Source of the DNA: Nemopilema nomurai | Lineage: Eukaryota > Cnidaria > Scyphozoa > Rhizostomeae > Rhizostomatidae | Assembly (NCBI GenBank): GCA_003864495.1 | Contig: ML133488.1 | Location: forward strand, 1,623,230 to 1,687,229 | Direction of reading: 5' to 3' | DNA: 64,000 bases | Part shown: positions 13,868-26,600 of the stretch, in pieces | How positions within the stretch are numbered: the stretch's first letter is position 1 | Layout of the letters: the number at the start of each line of letters is the position of its first letter | The notes under the pieces: generated by a model | What the model saw: the letters and a program-made list of their open reading frames with translations, nothing else | Databases searched by the model: none | What the model was told of the DNA's origin: nothing | Position numbers and translations under genes: made by a program

Positions 13868-15792
13868 CTGATATTTCACTTGATGCAGCCACGGCCCATG
13901 ACGGTACTTCTGCCTATTTACACCCTTTTATTTCTGCCAATTTAACACCTGGAGCATTATCTTTCGGTTTTTAGGATGGGATTGGCACTGTTTACGTTCT
14001 CTACTTAAAGTTTACACGTGAGAGTGTTCTTCTATGTGCAACAAATGACAGAATAGATGCTGTTTGATGGTTACGCTGATACAAAACCAAAGAAATATCT
14101 CCGAAGCAATTCAAAGTATTTCCAGAATGAGACATGGAATTGAATCGGTGTCTTGATAACGAGATTTCAGCATGTAACCCAATTTGCCCTGACAGTGATT
14201 ACTGTGGAGGACTTTGTGAATACAGCTTTGCTCATACGAATAATTCTGTAGAAAGTTTTGCTACACTTCTAAGGAGCCTGGAAGCATGACAACCAACAAT
14301 GTCGTTTGCAGAAATCAGAATCATGTTGCTCAATTAGAGAGGCCCTTGCCAACATTACTTCCAACACCTGACGGCTTGGAGCTTCGCCGAATTATCAAGT
14401 GATTGAAACAAAAGTCAGAACTAGAACCATCCATGATTTCCATCCTGATATATTTGTCCATAGAGAGACATGAGTTTTCGATAAAATATCTCCCTCCCCG
14501 CAATCAGGTTTATTACGTAACGAAACTTACTTTGTATATGATAATTAGAAAACAGAGGCACACATGAAAGCGACAGGTCCTCCTCATCTTTACATTTTGA
14601 TCAATGGGCAATCAAATGATGAGGGGATAATTTTGATAGTTCTCATTGCTTGTAAATTAACTGAACTTTGTAAATATGTTGCTTTTCAATTATGCGAAAT
14701 AATCATTTCTTGCTTTGAATGGGCCTAAACCCACAACGTTTGAGAGCCTAAGGGAAGTTTGAGTTAAGAAGATTTTTGCATATATTTAGGTTGGGTTTAA
14801 AGTCAGAGTCGTCGGGTATCCTCAAAGACATTGCAGCTTCCAAACTTAGAAACTGAAGAATTGTTACTCTCTGCATTTGCTTTTGCTTTCTTTCCTTTCA
14901 ATTAGCCATTTCGACTTGATTCATTACTGTGCATCTACTAATCAACCTGTAGACGAGAAAATCCCTCTTAAAATATGCTGAAGCCCACTTTAATCTGGCA
15001 CCATTCACACTGATCCCAATTTTGTCATTGAGGCATGCCTTTTCTTTTTCCGGACATGCCACGTGGGCCACTGTGCTTTTAATACCTATTTCACGAAACT
15101 TTTATTATCAAGAATGCACCTAAAACCCGCTAAAGTGTGTTTTGGTTTCGCTTGTTTGCTGTGGCTCCGCAGAAGCCGCTTATTACTGTTCAGTTTACAT
15201 ACGAGCTAATTGCAGGCTTTTGGAAATCCCCGGTTAGCAACGACAATTATCCTTTAAGCTCAATTACCTTCGCCGGAGGAAGCGGATCCTATTACAAACA
15301 CGTTGTTGTTGCTGTTTGAGAATCTGATGCAAATTCATCTTGCAAAGTGCTAAGATTAACTACACTGTGCGTGGTTTCGTACCATCAGCGAATTCTGATA
15401 AATTTCGAGTCTCCTCTTTGGCGTCGCATTGAAGGATTCCCTTAACCATGAAGCATACTTTTATCGTTGCCCTGTCAACTCAAGCTGACAACGGGTATCT
15501 ATCTAAACCAGGGCCCCATCTACCAAAAGGCCTTCTTACTGAAGGAAATTTTACAGTTGCTATGTTTCCTCACTTATTATTGTTTCAAAGACTAATTATG
15601 AGTTTGCCCACATCATTATTAGTGACAAAGACCGCTCCAGCTCAGATTGAAACACCAAAATCGAAAAACCATTCATCGAGTAGGCGCCCATACCAAATAA
15701 ACGTACCAATGAAGACCTAATAACATCTTAGAATTTGTTGTAAAAGGCAGTAGTACCATCATGGGCCGTGGCTGCATCAAGTGAAATATCAG
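13868..15792. repeat. Inverted-repeat pair, 47 bp arms, 1.83 kb spacer
   Basis: The left arm at 13868-13914 and the right arm at 15746-15792 are reverse complements at 45 of 47 positions. The shared core is ACTTGATGCAGCCACGGCCC. The interval contains no recognisable transposase or RNA gene. It could be a non-autonomous DNA transposon with subterminal repeats, or two oppositely oriented copies of a short repeat. I could not define target-site duplications, so the outer limits are uncertain. Confidence 0.6.
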
Positions 15793-15962
15793 AAAAGTGC
15801 GGGGGACTCTACAACGCGCATAACAAGAATTTAGTATTGTGTATGTACTGATATTCGTGATGTATTTAAAACCTGCTTAAGACCTTTCAGTAAGCAAATG
15901 TAGGTTACAAGATTGACACGTTGATTAGCTGAGTTATGTAAATGAGTTCACAGAAGTGCAGT

Positions 15963-16002
15963 CACAGAATAGAGAAAACCACTCTCTATTCTCTATTCTG
16001 TG
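15963..16002. repeat. Perfect 13 bp hairpin
   Basis: CACAGAATAGAGA at 15963-15975 is perfectly complementary to TCTCTATTCTGTG at 15990-16002, with a 14-base loop. GTGCAG also lies close outside both arms on the same strand. It may be a fold-back insertion relic; no gene is attached. Confidence 0.6.
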
Positions 16003-16339
16003 GTGCAGTCGGGCAGTGTCAGTGTAAAACGTGATGAGAAAGGACGTGCAGAAAAATTGAGATATGATTAGACAAGGCGTACGTTTCTTTGAAGAGATTT
16101 CTTGGTTCATGGATAAATTCATATGAATCGAGCCAGCTTAATTGAGACAGATTGTGATCTATAACAACAAGAGCTTCTAAAAGTATATTGTACTTAAGAA
16201 TACTTTATGACCTTATCGGTGTTTATTTACAGCAGCTTCATAAAAGGAAGATAAAACGAGTTATTCATAGCTTTGAAATGCAGTCGTATGCTTCACCGTA
16301 GCTAATGAATAACAACTATTGATGCTGTATTAGCACTTC

Positions 16340-17395
16340 GCTTATGAGTCATGATTGCGCATGGCGTGAGGCAACAGAGAAGTCTCGACTCCGCGTCCGA
16401 CAACTGGCTGTGAAGCCAACCACAGCACTCGACAGCCGAAGGACGGGCAAGGTTGGAAGTTGCGAACCCATCGAGGCTCATAATCGATGCAGCGCAGGCG
16501 AAAATTACGCACCCACTGCACCGGGTCTTTGACAAGGACATTTTGCAGACGTGATGAGGAAATCCGTAGCCAGAGTCAGCTGGGAATCCAGGAATTCTCA
16601 CTTGCAGAGCTCATGTGGCCATGTGTGAAGCGGATCGTTTTCACTTGGCAACCGCGCCAGATTTCACGTCAAAATCGAACGCTGGCGATGATGACCTGAG
16701 TACATTGGAAGACTAGTTGCGGGGGACTGTGAAAATGAGGTTATTGCACTTTAAAGACTGCACCAAGATTGTGCAGTCGTCAACAAGGAGAGATCTTGCC
16801 TAAAGGGGGAATATTCACAGGGGTAGTGTATACAGGGTGTAGCCTGGAGCACTGCACATAAGCGCAAAAAGGATATTTGAAGCCAATTATGGGTTTAACG
16901 AATTACTGCTATGTTGCCAGAGAGATTTGCTACTGAGTTACACTCGAAACAAAAATGTCGTTAAACGTCGGTTGACTGGAAGCATTTCGAACTTTGATTG
17001 AATTGGATGTAGCGCCGCTAAGCAGGAACAAAGCGCCGTTTCGACCAGTCACGAATCGCGAAGTCACGGTCGTACCTGCCTCGATTGTCTGGGTTCCCTG
17101 TGGAATTAGAAAATTGGGAATTATTTCAGCATTAAGGGGATAATCTGATCGCTTTCTTGATTAGGAGCTAAATCAAATAATCCGCTGGCCTCATATTCTC
17201 TTTGCTATCGATTTTTCGCTCAATTTCCGCAATTAGACGCAGGATCCAGCCACATTCCAGCGCGCCAGATTTGCTTCAAAAGGACGAATCTGAGGGACTC
17301 GACCTAGCTGCGCGCGCTCTTAGCGTTGGGAGGAAAGCAAGCAGCGGAGGAAGCACGCACGCCGGACGACTTGCCATTCGAAAGAACTGATAAAA
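16340..17395. promoter_or_regulatory. CpG-richer stretch upstream of chordin
   Basis: Compared with its AT-rich surroundings this kilobase has many CG dinucleotides (for example near 16377-16400, 17010-17060 and 17255-17365, including a GCGCGC run). It ends about 150 bp before the chordin ATG. An unmethylated upstream regulatory region is possible, as is a former insertion of different composition. No motif was tested. Confidence 0.3.
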
Positions 17396-17433
17396 TGTGC
17401 GAAAGTCTTTGTTCATTTTTAATTATATGGGAT

Positions 17434-17440
17434 TATAAAT
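17434..17440 (+). promoter_or_regulatory. TATA-box-like element before chordin
   Basis: TATAAAT lies 104 bp before the chordin ATG. A start site about 30 bp downstream would give a 5'UTR of roughly 80 nt. The match is short and this DNA is AT-rich, so chance is a serious alternative. Confidence 0.3.
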
Positions 17441-17543
17441 GGCTTTTAAGAGTCTTTTGGTGGATATCTTGAGAGGAGTCTTGATCTAGGGTCATTGAAG
17501 TATCGCTTTACCAGAAAGAGACATCTGTGAAGAGTTTGCGAAG

Positions 17544-17618
17544 ATGGCCATTAAACAGACATTACGTTGCTTGAGAATCGCTGAATTTCTGCTCATTGTT
17601 GTTACCGTGGCCCAAGCT
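17544..17618 (+). other. CHRD: Chordin signal peptide
   Basis: Codons 1-25 encode a basic N-region (K4, R8, R11), a hydrophobic core FLLIVVTVA and a small-residue site AQA before GFPWL. A signal peptidase cut after Ala25 is likely. The exon continues to codon 45 and ends in phase 1, matching exon 2. Confidence 0.85.
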
Positions 17619-20600
17619 GGTTTCCCCTGGCTGGTTAGTGAAGATGAGAAAAATTCCTGGTTTTCTGGCCCATCAACAAGTAAGTGCATTCAAACCAGGA
17701 AGCATTGTTTTTCTGTGGTTTTTTGACCCTAACTGTTTCTGTTCGCTCGATTCTTAAAATTAAGTAGATTCAAGTATCCGAAATCTCTAGGTGGCTATGT
17801 TCATGAAGACCTACGCACTCGCGTCAGTTAACGAAAATTCGTGGAGTGCCAGGTATGAGCAAGTCAAGTTGAGGTGTCTCGGAAACACGAAAATATTTCT
17901 CAATAACACTGGCTGAAATATTTCAGGTAATCATTCTTTGTAGGCTACTCGTCTCTGTCTCTGAACTTCGAACTCATTCTCTTATTAGTGCTCAAAGTAT
18001 CGTTCGCGATAGGTTTTGCCCTTCGATACTGATACGCTAGGTGTAAAGAATGACAAATTTCAGTGACAAATGACAAAGAGTGTTTACGATAGATTTACCC
18101 AGCCTTCGTAAATGATGCAGCTTTACAAAGTGATCTTTTGAGCGAGGTGCTATCTAGAAGCATTCATTCGAAATAGCAAACAGTAATAATTCAATGAGCT
18201 AGACTTTCTGGGGAGTATGAGATGACAACTATGAGAGGTGGGTGGATTCTGCCCAGTGGTACTTAAAGAAAAAGCCACTCGTGTCAAAAGTCGTTTAAGA
18301 TAACCAATATGGATGGCTTTTGCTTAAACCAGTGTCTCCAGCTTATTTCGTAGCTTTATAATCTCTCCACCGTCCATCCGTGAAAGCGGATTAGACCAGC
18401 TTGGTCCAAGAAACACTCAACCGACGGCTCTGTGATTATCTTAGCAGAATGCAAAATGTTTTGGAAAGACCAGAAGGAAGTCTTTTCCACGACTGCAGCA
18501 ACTGTGGATTTTGTTAGCTCAACCAGTATAACCGCAAAATGAATGAATCTGAATTTAACGGAAATACTCCAAAATAAAGAAATTAAATCTGCAAAATCAT
18601 CGTCCTCACTGTCGATTAAGTTTCTATATGTACCATTATTTGGATTAACGTTGGTACACGCTGGCTTTATGCCGAAGATTGCCCCTTTGTGCATTGCGGG
18701 ATTCGTGCGTTTCATTGCTTTGCGTTGGTGATTCAAATAAATGTTTGTTTGAAATCCCTGAATTTTGTCTCTTCAAATTAACTCAAAGCCAGAGCCCGTT
18801 CAATGAATTAGTGCAATAAGTGATTTCTACCATGTCCAGAGTTTCATTCATTTCCTTAGTAAAGCACATGCAAAGCCTTCCCGGCCAATGGGCCAGCACC
18901 CCTGACAAAGTCAAACCCCTGCGTCTAAAAATAAGCAAATGACTAGAGATTGGACCAAGGGCCCTACCAGGAACTGGCCACGACCCGCGAGGCGCCAGCA
19001 AAAAAACCAGTCCCAGCTCATATTTGTCAGTTGCTGCATCCTGACTTCCTAGTGAAGTCAAGGAACCAACACGGTAATAGAAGTGCTTTTTAGCATCAGA
19101 CAGTGACTGCACAACAAAATCTCAAACTTCCATCCTAAGGTAAATCTGAGTGAGAAAGGGGACCGCGGACTTAACGCGAAAAGTGCCGCAAGGCTCTTAG
19201 ATGTATCAAAAGCGTGTTCCCCCTAACAGCATCCAACTCAATAAACGCCACCTGATCGCTTCAGCATACCTTGGTGAGCATAAATAGATGCTACTATATA
19301 GCTACTTAAGTACAATCGCTCGAAATTGTAATTAGATAATGTTGTCGCTCTAGAGGTGGGTGCACTTTTATTGGTTATACTTCCCTGTCTCTCAAAGTTG
19401 TCTCTGTAATGGGACAAAAGGAGTTTGTTGCTTGTTAGAATTGCGGCTTTCCCGTTTTTTGGATTTATTTAAATCTATGCACTTATTTCGAATAAATTCT
19501 TTGAAATGCGAGACAGTTCAAGAACAAGGATTTTGTCTGGAGATTCTGTGTTCACTATTGTCAATTCAGGCACCTCTCTTGGGTAAAAACATACCATGAT
19601 TATAGAAGATGCAACAGGTCTTAGGAATCACAATGCCACTCAGACACAACTAGCACTTCGCAGACATTGTAAATTCTTGTAGAAGATCTGAGCGCCTTAC
19701 TGTTTGCTTAAAGTAAGCCCAGGAATGTTCAGCTCGAGACGATAAATGCCCGTTTATCAGATGGTCTATATCACGGTTTGGCTTTCTTTCAGTTTAGCAG
19801 GCTGAACTATAAATTTTACTTTGAACCATAATTTGCTACAGCATAGAAAGAGAATCTCACTGGAGATACGTGCGGAAAGTTGACTTTAGGTATTCTTCCT
19901 TGCATAGGGTCTTTTAACAAATAAGTGGCAAAACAGAAAATCCTAAACGAAAAAATTGGTGGGGGGGGGGCATCAAGGGAAATTCTGGGATAGTAGTGTA
20001 CGGATACGATATATTTACAAAGTAACGCCTAACTTTAAGGTGATAAAAGTCTTGTTAATTCAAAAATTCAAGTAACGAATTAATGCGTGCGCACTTTAGA
20101 GAAAATACCTGAGCAATTCATGCCAAAAGCTACGTAAATGGACATACTCACCAAAAACCTAAACATTTCTGAGAAAGGGGGGGGGGGCACATGAAAGGGA
20201 CAATAAAATTTATGGAGGAAGGGCAAGGGCAGCCATAGCTCTCACCGTTCAAACGCCACTGGTTAGGGATTATCTGAAGGACAGTTGAGCATCGATGCGA
20301 ATAAAAGAGGCAATAGCAATGCTGGTAGCCTTTTGAATGGAAGAAGTAAGGCCTTTTGCAGTCGAATACAAGGCAGGCAGCCATGGGTTGGATGTGCCTG
20401 TTAAATCACTCTGGCTAGTTTAAAAGAAATGCTCCTCAATTTTGTGCGAACTCGTTTTACCTAGTCATAACGACAAATGAATATACCTTGTTTAAACGAC
20501 TAATTTCTATTTCTGAATAAGTCTCGATTCTATTGTTCACCTCTCTAATTGAACTGACAATGAAAACCGTTCACAAATCATTTCAGAAAACCTGTAAGCC

Positions 20601-23600
20601 AGCTAAAATAAAAACAAATCATTTTGTCACCAAGCGGCGGGGCAATCCAACAAAGAAGCTTGGTTAAGGTTGCAAAGCACAGGGGATCACTATTAACAAT
20701 TCTATGAGAAAAGTATTTTGCGGATAATTACGTTTTGTCTATGTACGTCGATATATATAAATAGCTGGAAGTTATGAAGGGTTGAGAAAAATATAGACAT
20801 TAATTGTCACAGTCTGAGACTTTTTTATTAAAACTAAAATAAGTCATTCTAAATGAGCGGTTGGCCTGAGAAATAGATTACTGTTCGATGGTCAGCAAGG
20901 GTTGTGCTCGAAACTCAGAGAGGGAACGAAATCTTTCTACCAGGGGATTGGCCCATCTACTGAAGTAATCGATCCAGGTTTGGGGCCTCTGAACACTTTG
21001 TCGATTCACGTTGTCGATCAGCACGTTGCCTGCTTTTAAGGGCTTTTGAACACTCGGAGCTGATGCGAAGCCACAAGAACCCGATTTAGGTGTAAATGAC
21101 ACGAGCACGGATCTCCGTTGCTTCTCACGGGAGGTGTCAACAATACAAGTGCATACGATTCTATCTGCATTGACCATCTTGTTGCAAGGTCTTTCTTTGT
21201 TTGAGTCTCATTGTTCTTTTCTGGCATGGAGAGATGTGAGCACAAGTATTGTGTACTGGGGTTGGTTTTGTCTTGGGGCGGGGACTTCTCCTGACTGAGT
21301 TCACAGCTCCAATGTTAATGTCTTGTCCAATGTTAATGTAAGTGTCTTATCTTGTCCAATGTAAATGTAAGTGGTGTTTCCAGCCCACATAAAGCTCCAC
21401 TCTATGATTATTGTAACTGACAATGGTCCATTTTGGTGATAGTAGAAGAACGATGGCATGCATTCTTTTTCACCAGACAGTGCAAGGAAGATATTATCTG
21501 CTTGCATCAGCAATAAAGTAAGGCCCCAAGACATCGCACTTGCAAATGCTCCATTTGTGCCTGACATTCTGTTGAACAGTGGAAACGCACCTCTTCGTTC
21601 TCGTTACGACGCCAGCTCGTAGTTACGAATAAAAAGCAACAAGGTCATCTCTCGTTTAAGTCGTTTACCACCTAATTATGTCCTCTAAGGAGATTTGATT
21701 GTGGTTCTAAGAGAAGTCGAGTTTTACCCTCCAGTAATTTACGTCATAGTAACTAGCCCACCCTGCGTTTGGAGCTTAAAATAATGACCGAGAAAGCCAT
21801 CACACGAGCTAATGAGAAAGAAGTGGATTTTGTATCTTGGTGTTTTGGAATCTTTTCAGGAAGAGCACCAACCACCTTGGAGCTGCTATAAGCTGGCTCC
21901 GAGTTCAAAAATCGTTTGTTAACCAACACATCGGCCATGGTGTTTTTAGTTTAAGCCTATCCCAAAGTTTAGAGTCTGCTAGAATAAGCTAGAATCGTTT
22001 CCCCTTGTTTTCACCGAGACTGCGTTCAAGGCTATTTTGGTGGTCTTGTTGTGGAATCATTTGGAATAGCATCGAGTACTTACTTTATTTTGTGCTTCTG
22101 AGAGATGAATGCTGACGAAGACTTTGAATCAAAGCTTGGAAATATCACTAGCGTAAAAATTTCGGATGATTATTTACATGTTCTTTAATATTACTTGATA
22201 GATTATTTACATGTCCTTGCAATAGACTACTTGATAGAGAAATATGTCTTAAATAAGACTTCTTATGGTCTAAGCATGCAACAAACGAGAAAAAACTAGT
22301 GGAAAAAGTTGACCTTGTATGTTTTACTAAGACCTGCGTCATTCATACACTCATCTTTCCACCTCTGTAATGGAAAAGGTATCCTGGTCACGTGCTTCCA
22401 GCTGTTCATTCATCGGAAGATAGGGATCCATCAACACACCAACATCGTAAGATAGGGGTCCACCAACATCGTTAGGTTTCTCTAGCAACCTCTATTTAAA
22501 TGCCATCGTATGCAAGTGAACATTTCTCTCGAACATTTGGACTAAGATAGAATCGTGTGCCTTTTCCTCTAAAGAGTCTACTCAACATCAATTACTGGCA
22601 GACTCTTAGCAGAATAATACTAAGAGAATTCGATCCTTCCAGACGATACGATGTTCATCTTAGTGATGTATGCATGTACATCTCAGGGTGGTGTCATCCC
22701 ACGTTCAATGTGCATCTCAGGGTACAAAGAGCGTCCTATCGGAGTTCAACTGGGTGGAATTCACCCAAGTAGAAACGGAGAATGGCCGGTTCTAGCAATT
22801 TGTTGTAGTATTTCAACACCCGTCTCAGACTAGGCCGTACCTTTACTCTTTCTCAAGGGCACATAAAGAAAGCGAAAGAACATTTGTGACACTGTTTATG
22901 TTCGATGTCAAGGGGGGTAGGTTGCTCCGTGACAAAACCCATCTTTTCGACGTTTGCAGACATGCTTAACTTCTCGTTTCGACCGCCGTGACCTGCAGCC
23001 CTGCCTGTGTACAAACATATTTCGAGTGTTTCCATATGGAATATTTGCCTGTCACGCCATTTCAAACCTGGGTCATTTTCACCATCAAGGGGGAGCAGGA
23101 GCTGTTACGAGTTTCTATGGTACCGTGACAGAGAGACAACCGACGGATTGGCAGCCTCTCAGAATTAGCCAGATGATTTTTGATTCAGATTGCTTCAACC
23201 TTGACCCTAATTTTCTGCGAATTCAGTATCGAATTCTTCACTAACGTTATCATTGGAAAAGGGGTTTTCGCGGTTTCAAAGCAAGAGGCGTAAACCATAT
23301 GAACAACTTTTAAAGTGCATTCTACCAAGAACGTTTGCTTCCATTTGCGTGCGAAAGAGTGTCTCCTTGGCAAGGGGAGATTATTCAGTAACTAGTGTAG
23401 GAGAGGGACACAGAATGTCGCAATAGCTTGCTGAAGGGTGAAATGTTTCTTCGTTTTTCATTGTGTACTGAAGGGTCGCTTCATATCGAAACTGGCTTTT
23501 GAAAACTTTTGAATGTACATGCAAGCTGATTCTACTAAGTGCTGCTCTAGGCAGGTGACGTCAAAGAGAAGTATTCTGCGACGCGATATTCATGCGAATA

Positions 23601-26600
23601 ACGAATTCGAAGCCGGGGACAGAGCTGTAACAGTCTTTGATTGCCAGAGCATCCCGATGTCATCCAAAATTCCCCTTCTACTCCCGAACCAAAACACGCC
23701 TTTTCAATGCCAATAATGACAAAGCCACCTTTAATGATTTCGGCCAACAGGTAATTTCTTTGTTCTCGTGGATAGCAACATTGCCAAAGGGTTTTTGAAT
23801 GTTTTGCAATGCCGTTAAACAGCCGGATGTTTGATAGGAAGATCGAATAAAACGTCGGCATTGGAAAGAAAGATACAATATTTAAATAAGAGGCATTCTG
23901 TATTCAAATTGCAATACGGAGTCTAAGGGCGTGCCAAGGATGCCCTTAATAGGAGCTTAGCCGTAATGTTGTTACAAATTTCGATCCACTATCATCGTTG
24001 GAGAGTCAAATAATTTAAGGCCTAAAATTAATCAATCTTCCATACAATTTGCCGGTGTAATCACAGACGTGAGGATTAGAGGGCGGGGGCGGGGGCGTGC
24101 CTCCCATTCTATCAGCATTTGTGATGAATTGACCCCTTCTAGCTCCGACAAGTGCCGCCTACATATGCACACTCTACATTAAGGATGCTTTCTTTGTCCT
24201 TCGTAGATGCCTCCAAATCAAGCGAATAGTTTAAAAATAGAAATTTCAAGGTAGTATCTTGTGACATGTAATTTCACTAAAGGTAGGTCCCCTAGGTATG
24301 CACAGCCACTGCGTATCGCGCAATATTTTTATTCCGAAGAAATTAACCATAAATGAGTTCATTTCTCTGCGATAGGCGTTCTCGTGGTCGGGAGGGTGTA
24401 GCCAGAAAAGCTTTAATTATCTTCTGCTTTTTGGAGGCAGGCTTCTCCTCGAAGTCATGTCACTTGGCATATGAGCAGCAATACAAGACAAAAGAATATC
24501 TCTAGCGTCCCGAAATTTTCAGCCGTGGTCGGCCACCCTTACCATGGGTACCAGACAGTAGGGGCACTCTTGAAACCAATGCTCATTGTTGTCTTTGAAT
24601 CTACGACTGGCATGTCTCCTGTCCCTCTCGTCTTGTTTCTTAATTAGTGCATTGAATAAGTGTTTGCATTGTATCGTCATTTAAAAGGTGTCAACTTTCA
24701 TGACAATGTACAATCAAAGACAATTCTTTCTCCTGAATGAATAGACATCTGATATACTGCTTTCAGGAGGAAAAAAGATTAACAAGAACACTACTTGTAA
24801 ACGCGTAGGATGTATTCGTAAATGACCTAGGATGTTTGTAATGACCGAGTTTGCAAAGGAGAGATTTCTTTAGTGAAATTTCACGTATACATTCGCTCGG
24901 GGAGTGGCATGTGTGTTTGGTTAACCGGCCTCTGGTCAATGATACTTATGTCAGAGTGAATCTTGACTGAAACATTGGCTAGACGGAGCGCTAGGGGCTA
25001 TTTTCTGGCGCCCGTCCTGATTTCTTGTCAAAAGCGAAGGGTTATCGAACAATTATTTAGATCAAAGTAGATCCATTTTCTTCCTTCTCAATTAAGTCAT
25101 GGTTGCTTTGAAACCGTGAAAATAGACAGGTGATTAGGAAAGCGTCTTTAAAAAAGGAGTCCCCAAGAAGAGTTTTTGCGGACCTTGATTGATGAAATGA
25201 AAAAGAGAAAAGGTGCCTCATTGTTCAAGGTTGGGCAATGACGCACAGTGAAAGAAGATACTTGGGTTTACACCATGCTCACGGTTAAGATCAAACAGCG
25301 AAGCATGATGACACTTTGGTTTACACAATGCAATTAGCTGCCAGTTATACTTCTTTTTATCCAGGCTTATGATAATGACCATTTCTAGCAGACCTCACCC
25401 CCTTCCAACGCCTTCAGCCTCCTTTCTATCCACGTGCGCCACTGTAACGGAACAGAGGCAGACATCCAAGAAGGAAATCGAATCGGACCACAACTTTAAG
25501 TAGTCGAGCACTCAACCCGTTTGGCCACATCACCTTCTTAGACAAGAATGACTATTTAATTCATATTAAAGCTTTTGGAATTATAAATCACCTTTAACGG
25601 TCTTCTGGCATCTGCACGGATGAACTGAGAAAGACGAGATGATGGCCAGGCGAAGGAGCCACGTAGCAAAATATATTTTGGCTGAATCGCAAGAGTTCAC
25701 CTCAATGTATCGTTTTTCTCACATTGATAGATGTCCTTAAGTACTAAATAGAGAAAAATTTGACGTTTCACAAACCCATTCGCTTAATGTGCGTTCCAAG
25801 AGATCGGAAATGTGAAACATGTGTTAAGACTTAAACCGACCATCTCAAAAATCTCTCTTTTCCGTCAATAGAAAATATTTAGGGATTGAAATTATAAGTT
25901 GTCAGCTTGGGTGACAGCCTGGAGTTGGTTGTGATACAGGAATCTCAATATTCTGTTGGATTAAGAAGGATCACTGCTTTTGGTGCCTTAGGAAAATACC
26001 AGATTAACGGTAAAGAAAACAGCAAGCGAATAACATCGAGCATGTTTGCGGAAAGCTGAGATGTGCAATAACTGTTCGAACTTACAAAGTGGCCGAAAGA
26101 GATCAAATGTGGAGTATTTATGGGCTTGCAGTGTATATGAATTGTTGACTGAAAACAGATTTTTTATCTTTTTAAGGCAGTTAAATAGTTTCTGTCATAG
26201 AAATATATGCACCATCCGACCAAAGGAATTTGAAACTGCTAACCGTATATATGTGGGCGTGAAATTACAATCCACCAGATAAGTCACTCTTGGCAATTCA
26301 CCCTATTCAGTCGTGTTGTTGTGATGAACATCAAGGGTTGAGGAAAGTTCAAAATACACTGAGGATGAATCCTTCCCTGTCTTTATTTTAAATAAATGCA
26401 TTTTAATTTCATTTTATTGGTATTATGGAAATCATTTTGTCACCAATTTCAGTGAGTAAGTGAACCTGAAGTGAATATAGCATTTTTAAGTGGTGACTGG
26501 AAAGTTGTTCTGAGCTTATGCTTAAGCTAAACTGAGCTGGTTTACCTTAAAGTAATCAGTTTTCAAGCCATCAAAGGCGCTCAAAATACATTTAGCAAGT

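Larger units (their letters stand above)
8406..17543. other. Intergenic region ENY2-chordin, no supported gene
   Basis: This 9.1 kb contains no exon I can assign. The longest open frames (10503-11058) are by-products of a polypyrimidine tract. Others (9495-9770, 13264-13512, 15448-15720) have no domain signature and no splice partners. The structures I can support are listed separately: the pyrimidine tract, an inverted-repeat pair, a short hairpin, a CpG-richer stretch and a TATA-like site. The ENY2 3'UTR must begin at 8406, but I saw no clear AATAAA close by. Confidence 0.5.

Noticed and set aside
18356..18736. 126-codon open frame on the - strand inside chordin intron 1
   Set aside because: No recognisable domain, no flanking exons or polyadenylation signal, and length is within chance for 12 kb of intron.
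20878..21245. Minus-strand open frames of 99 and 69 codons
   Set aside because: No domain signature, overlapping frames with different content, and no splice context; treated as chance.
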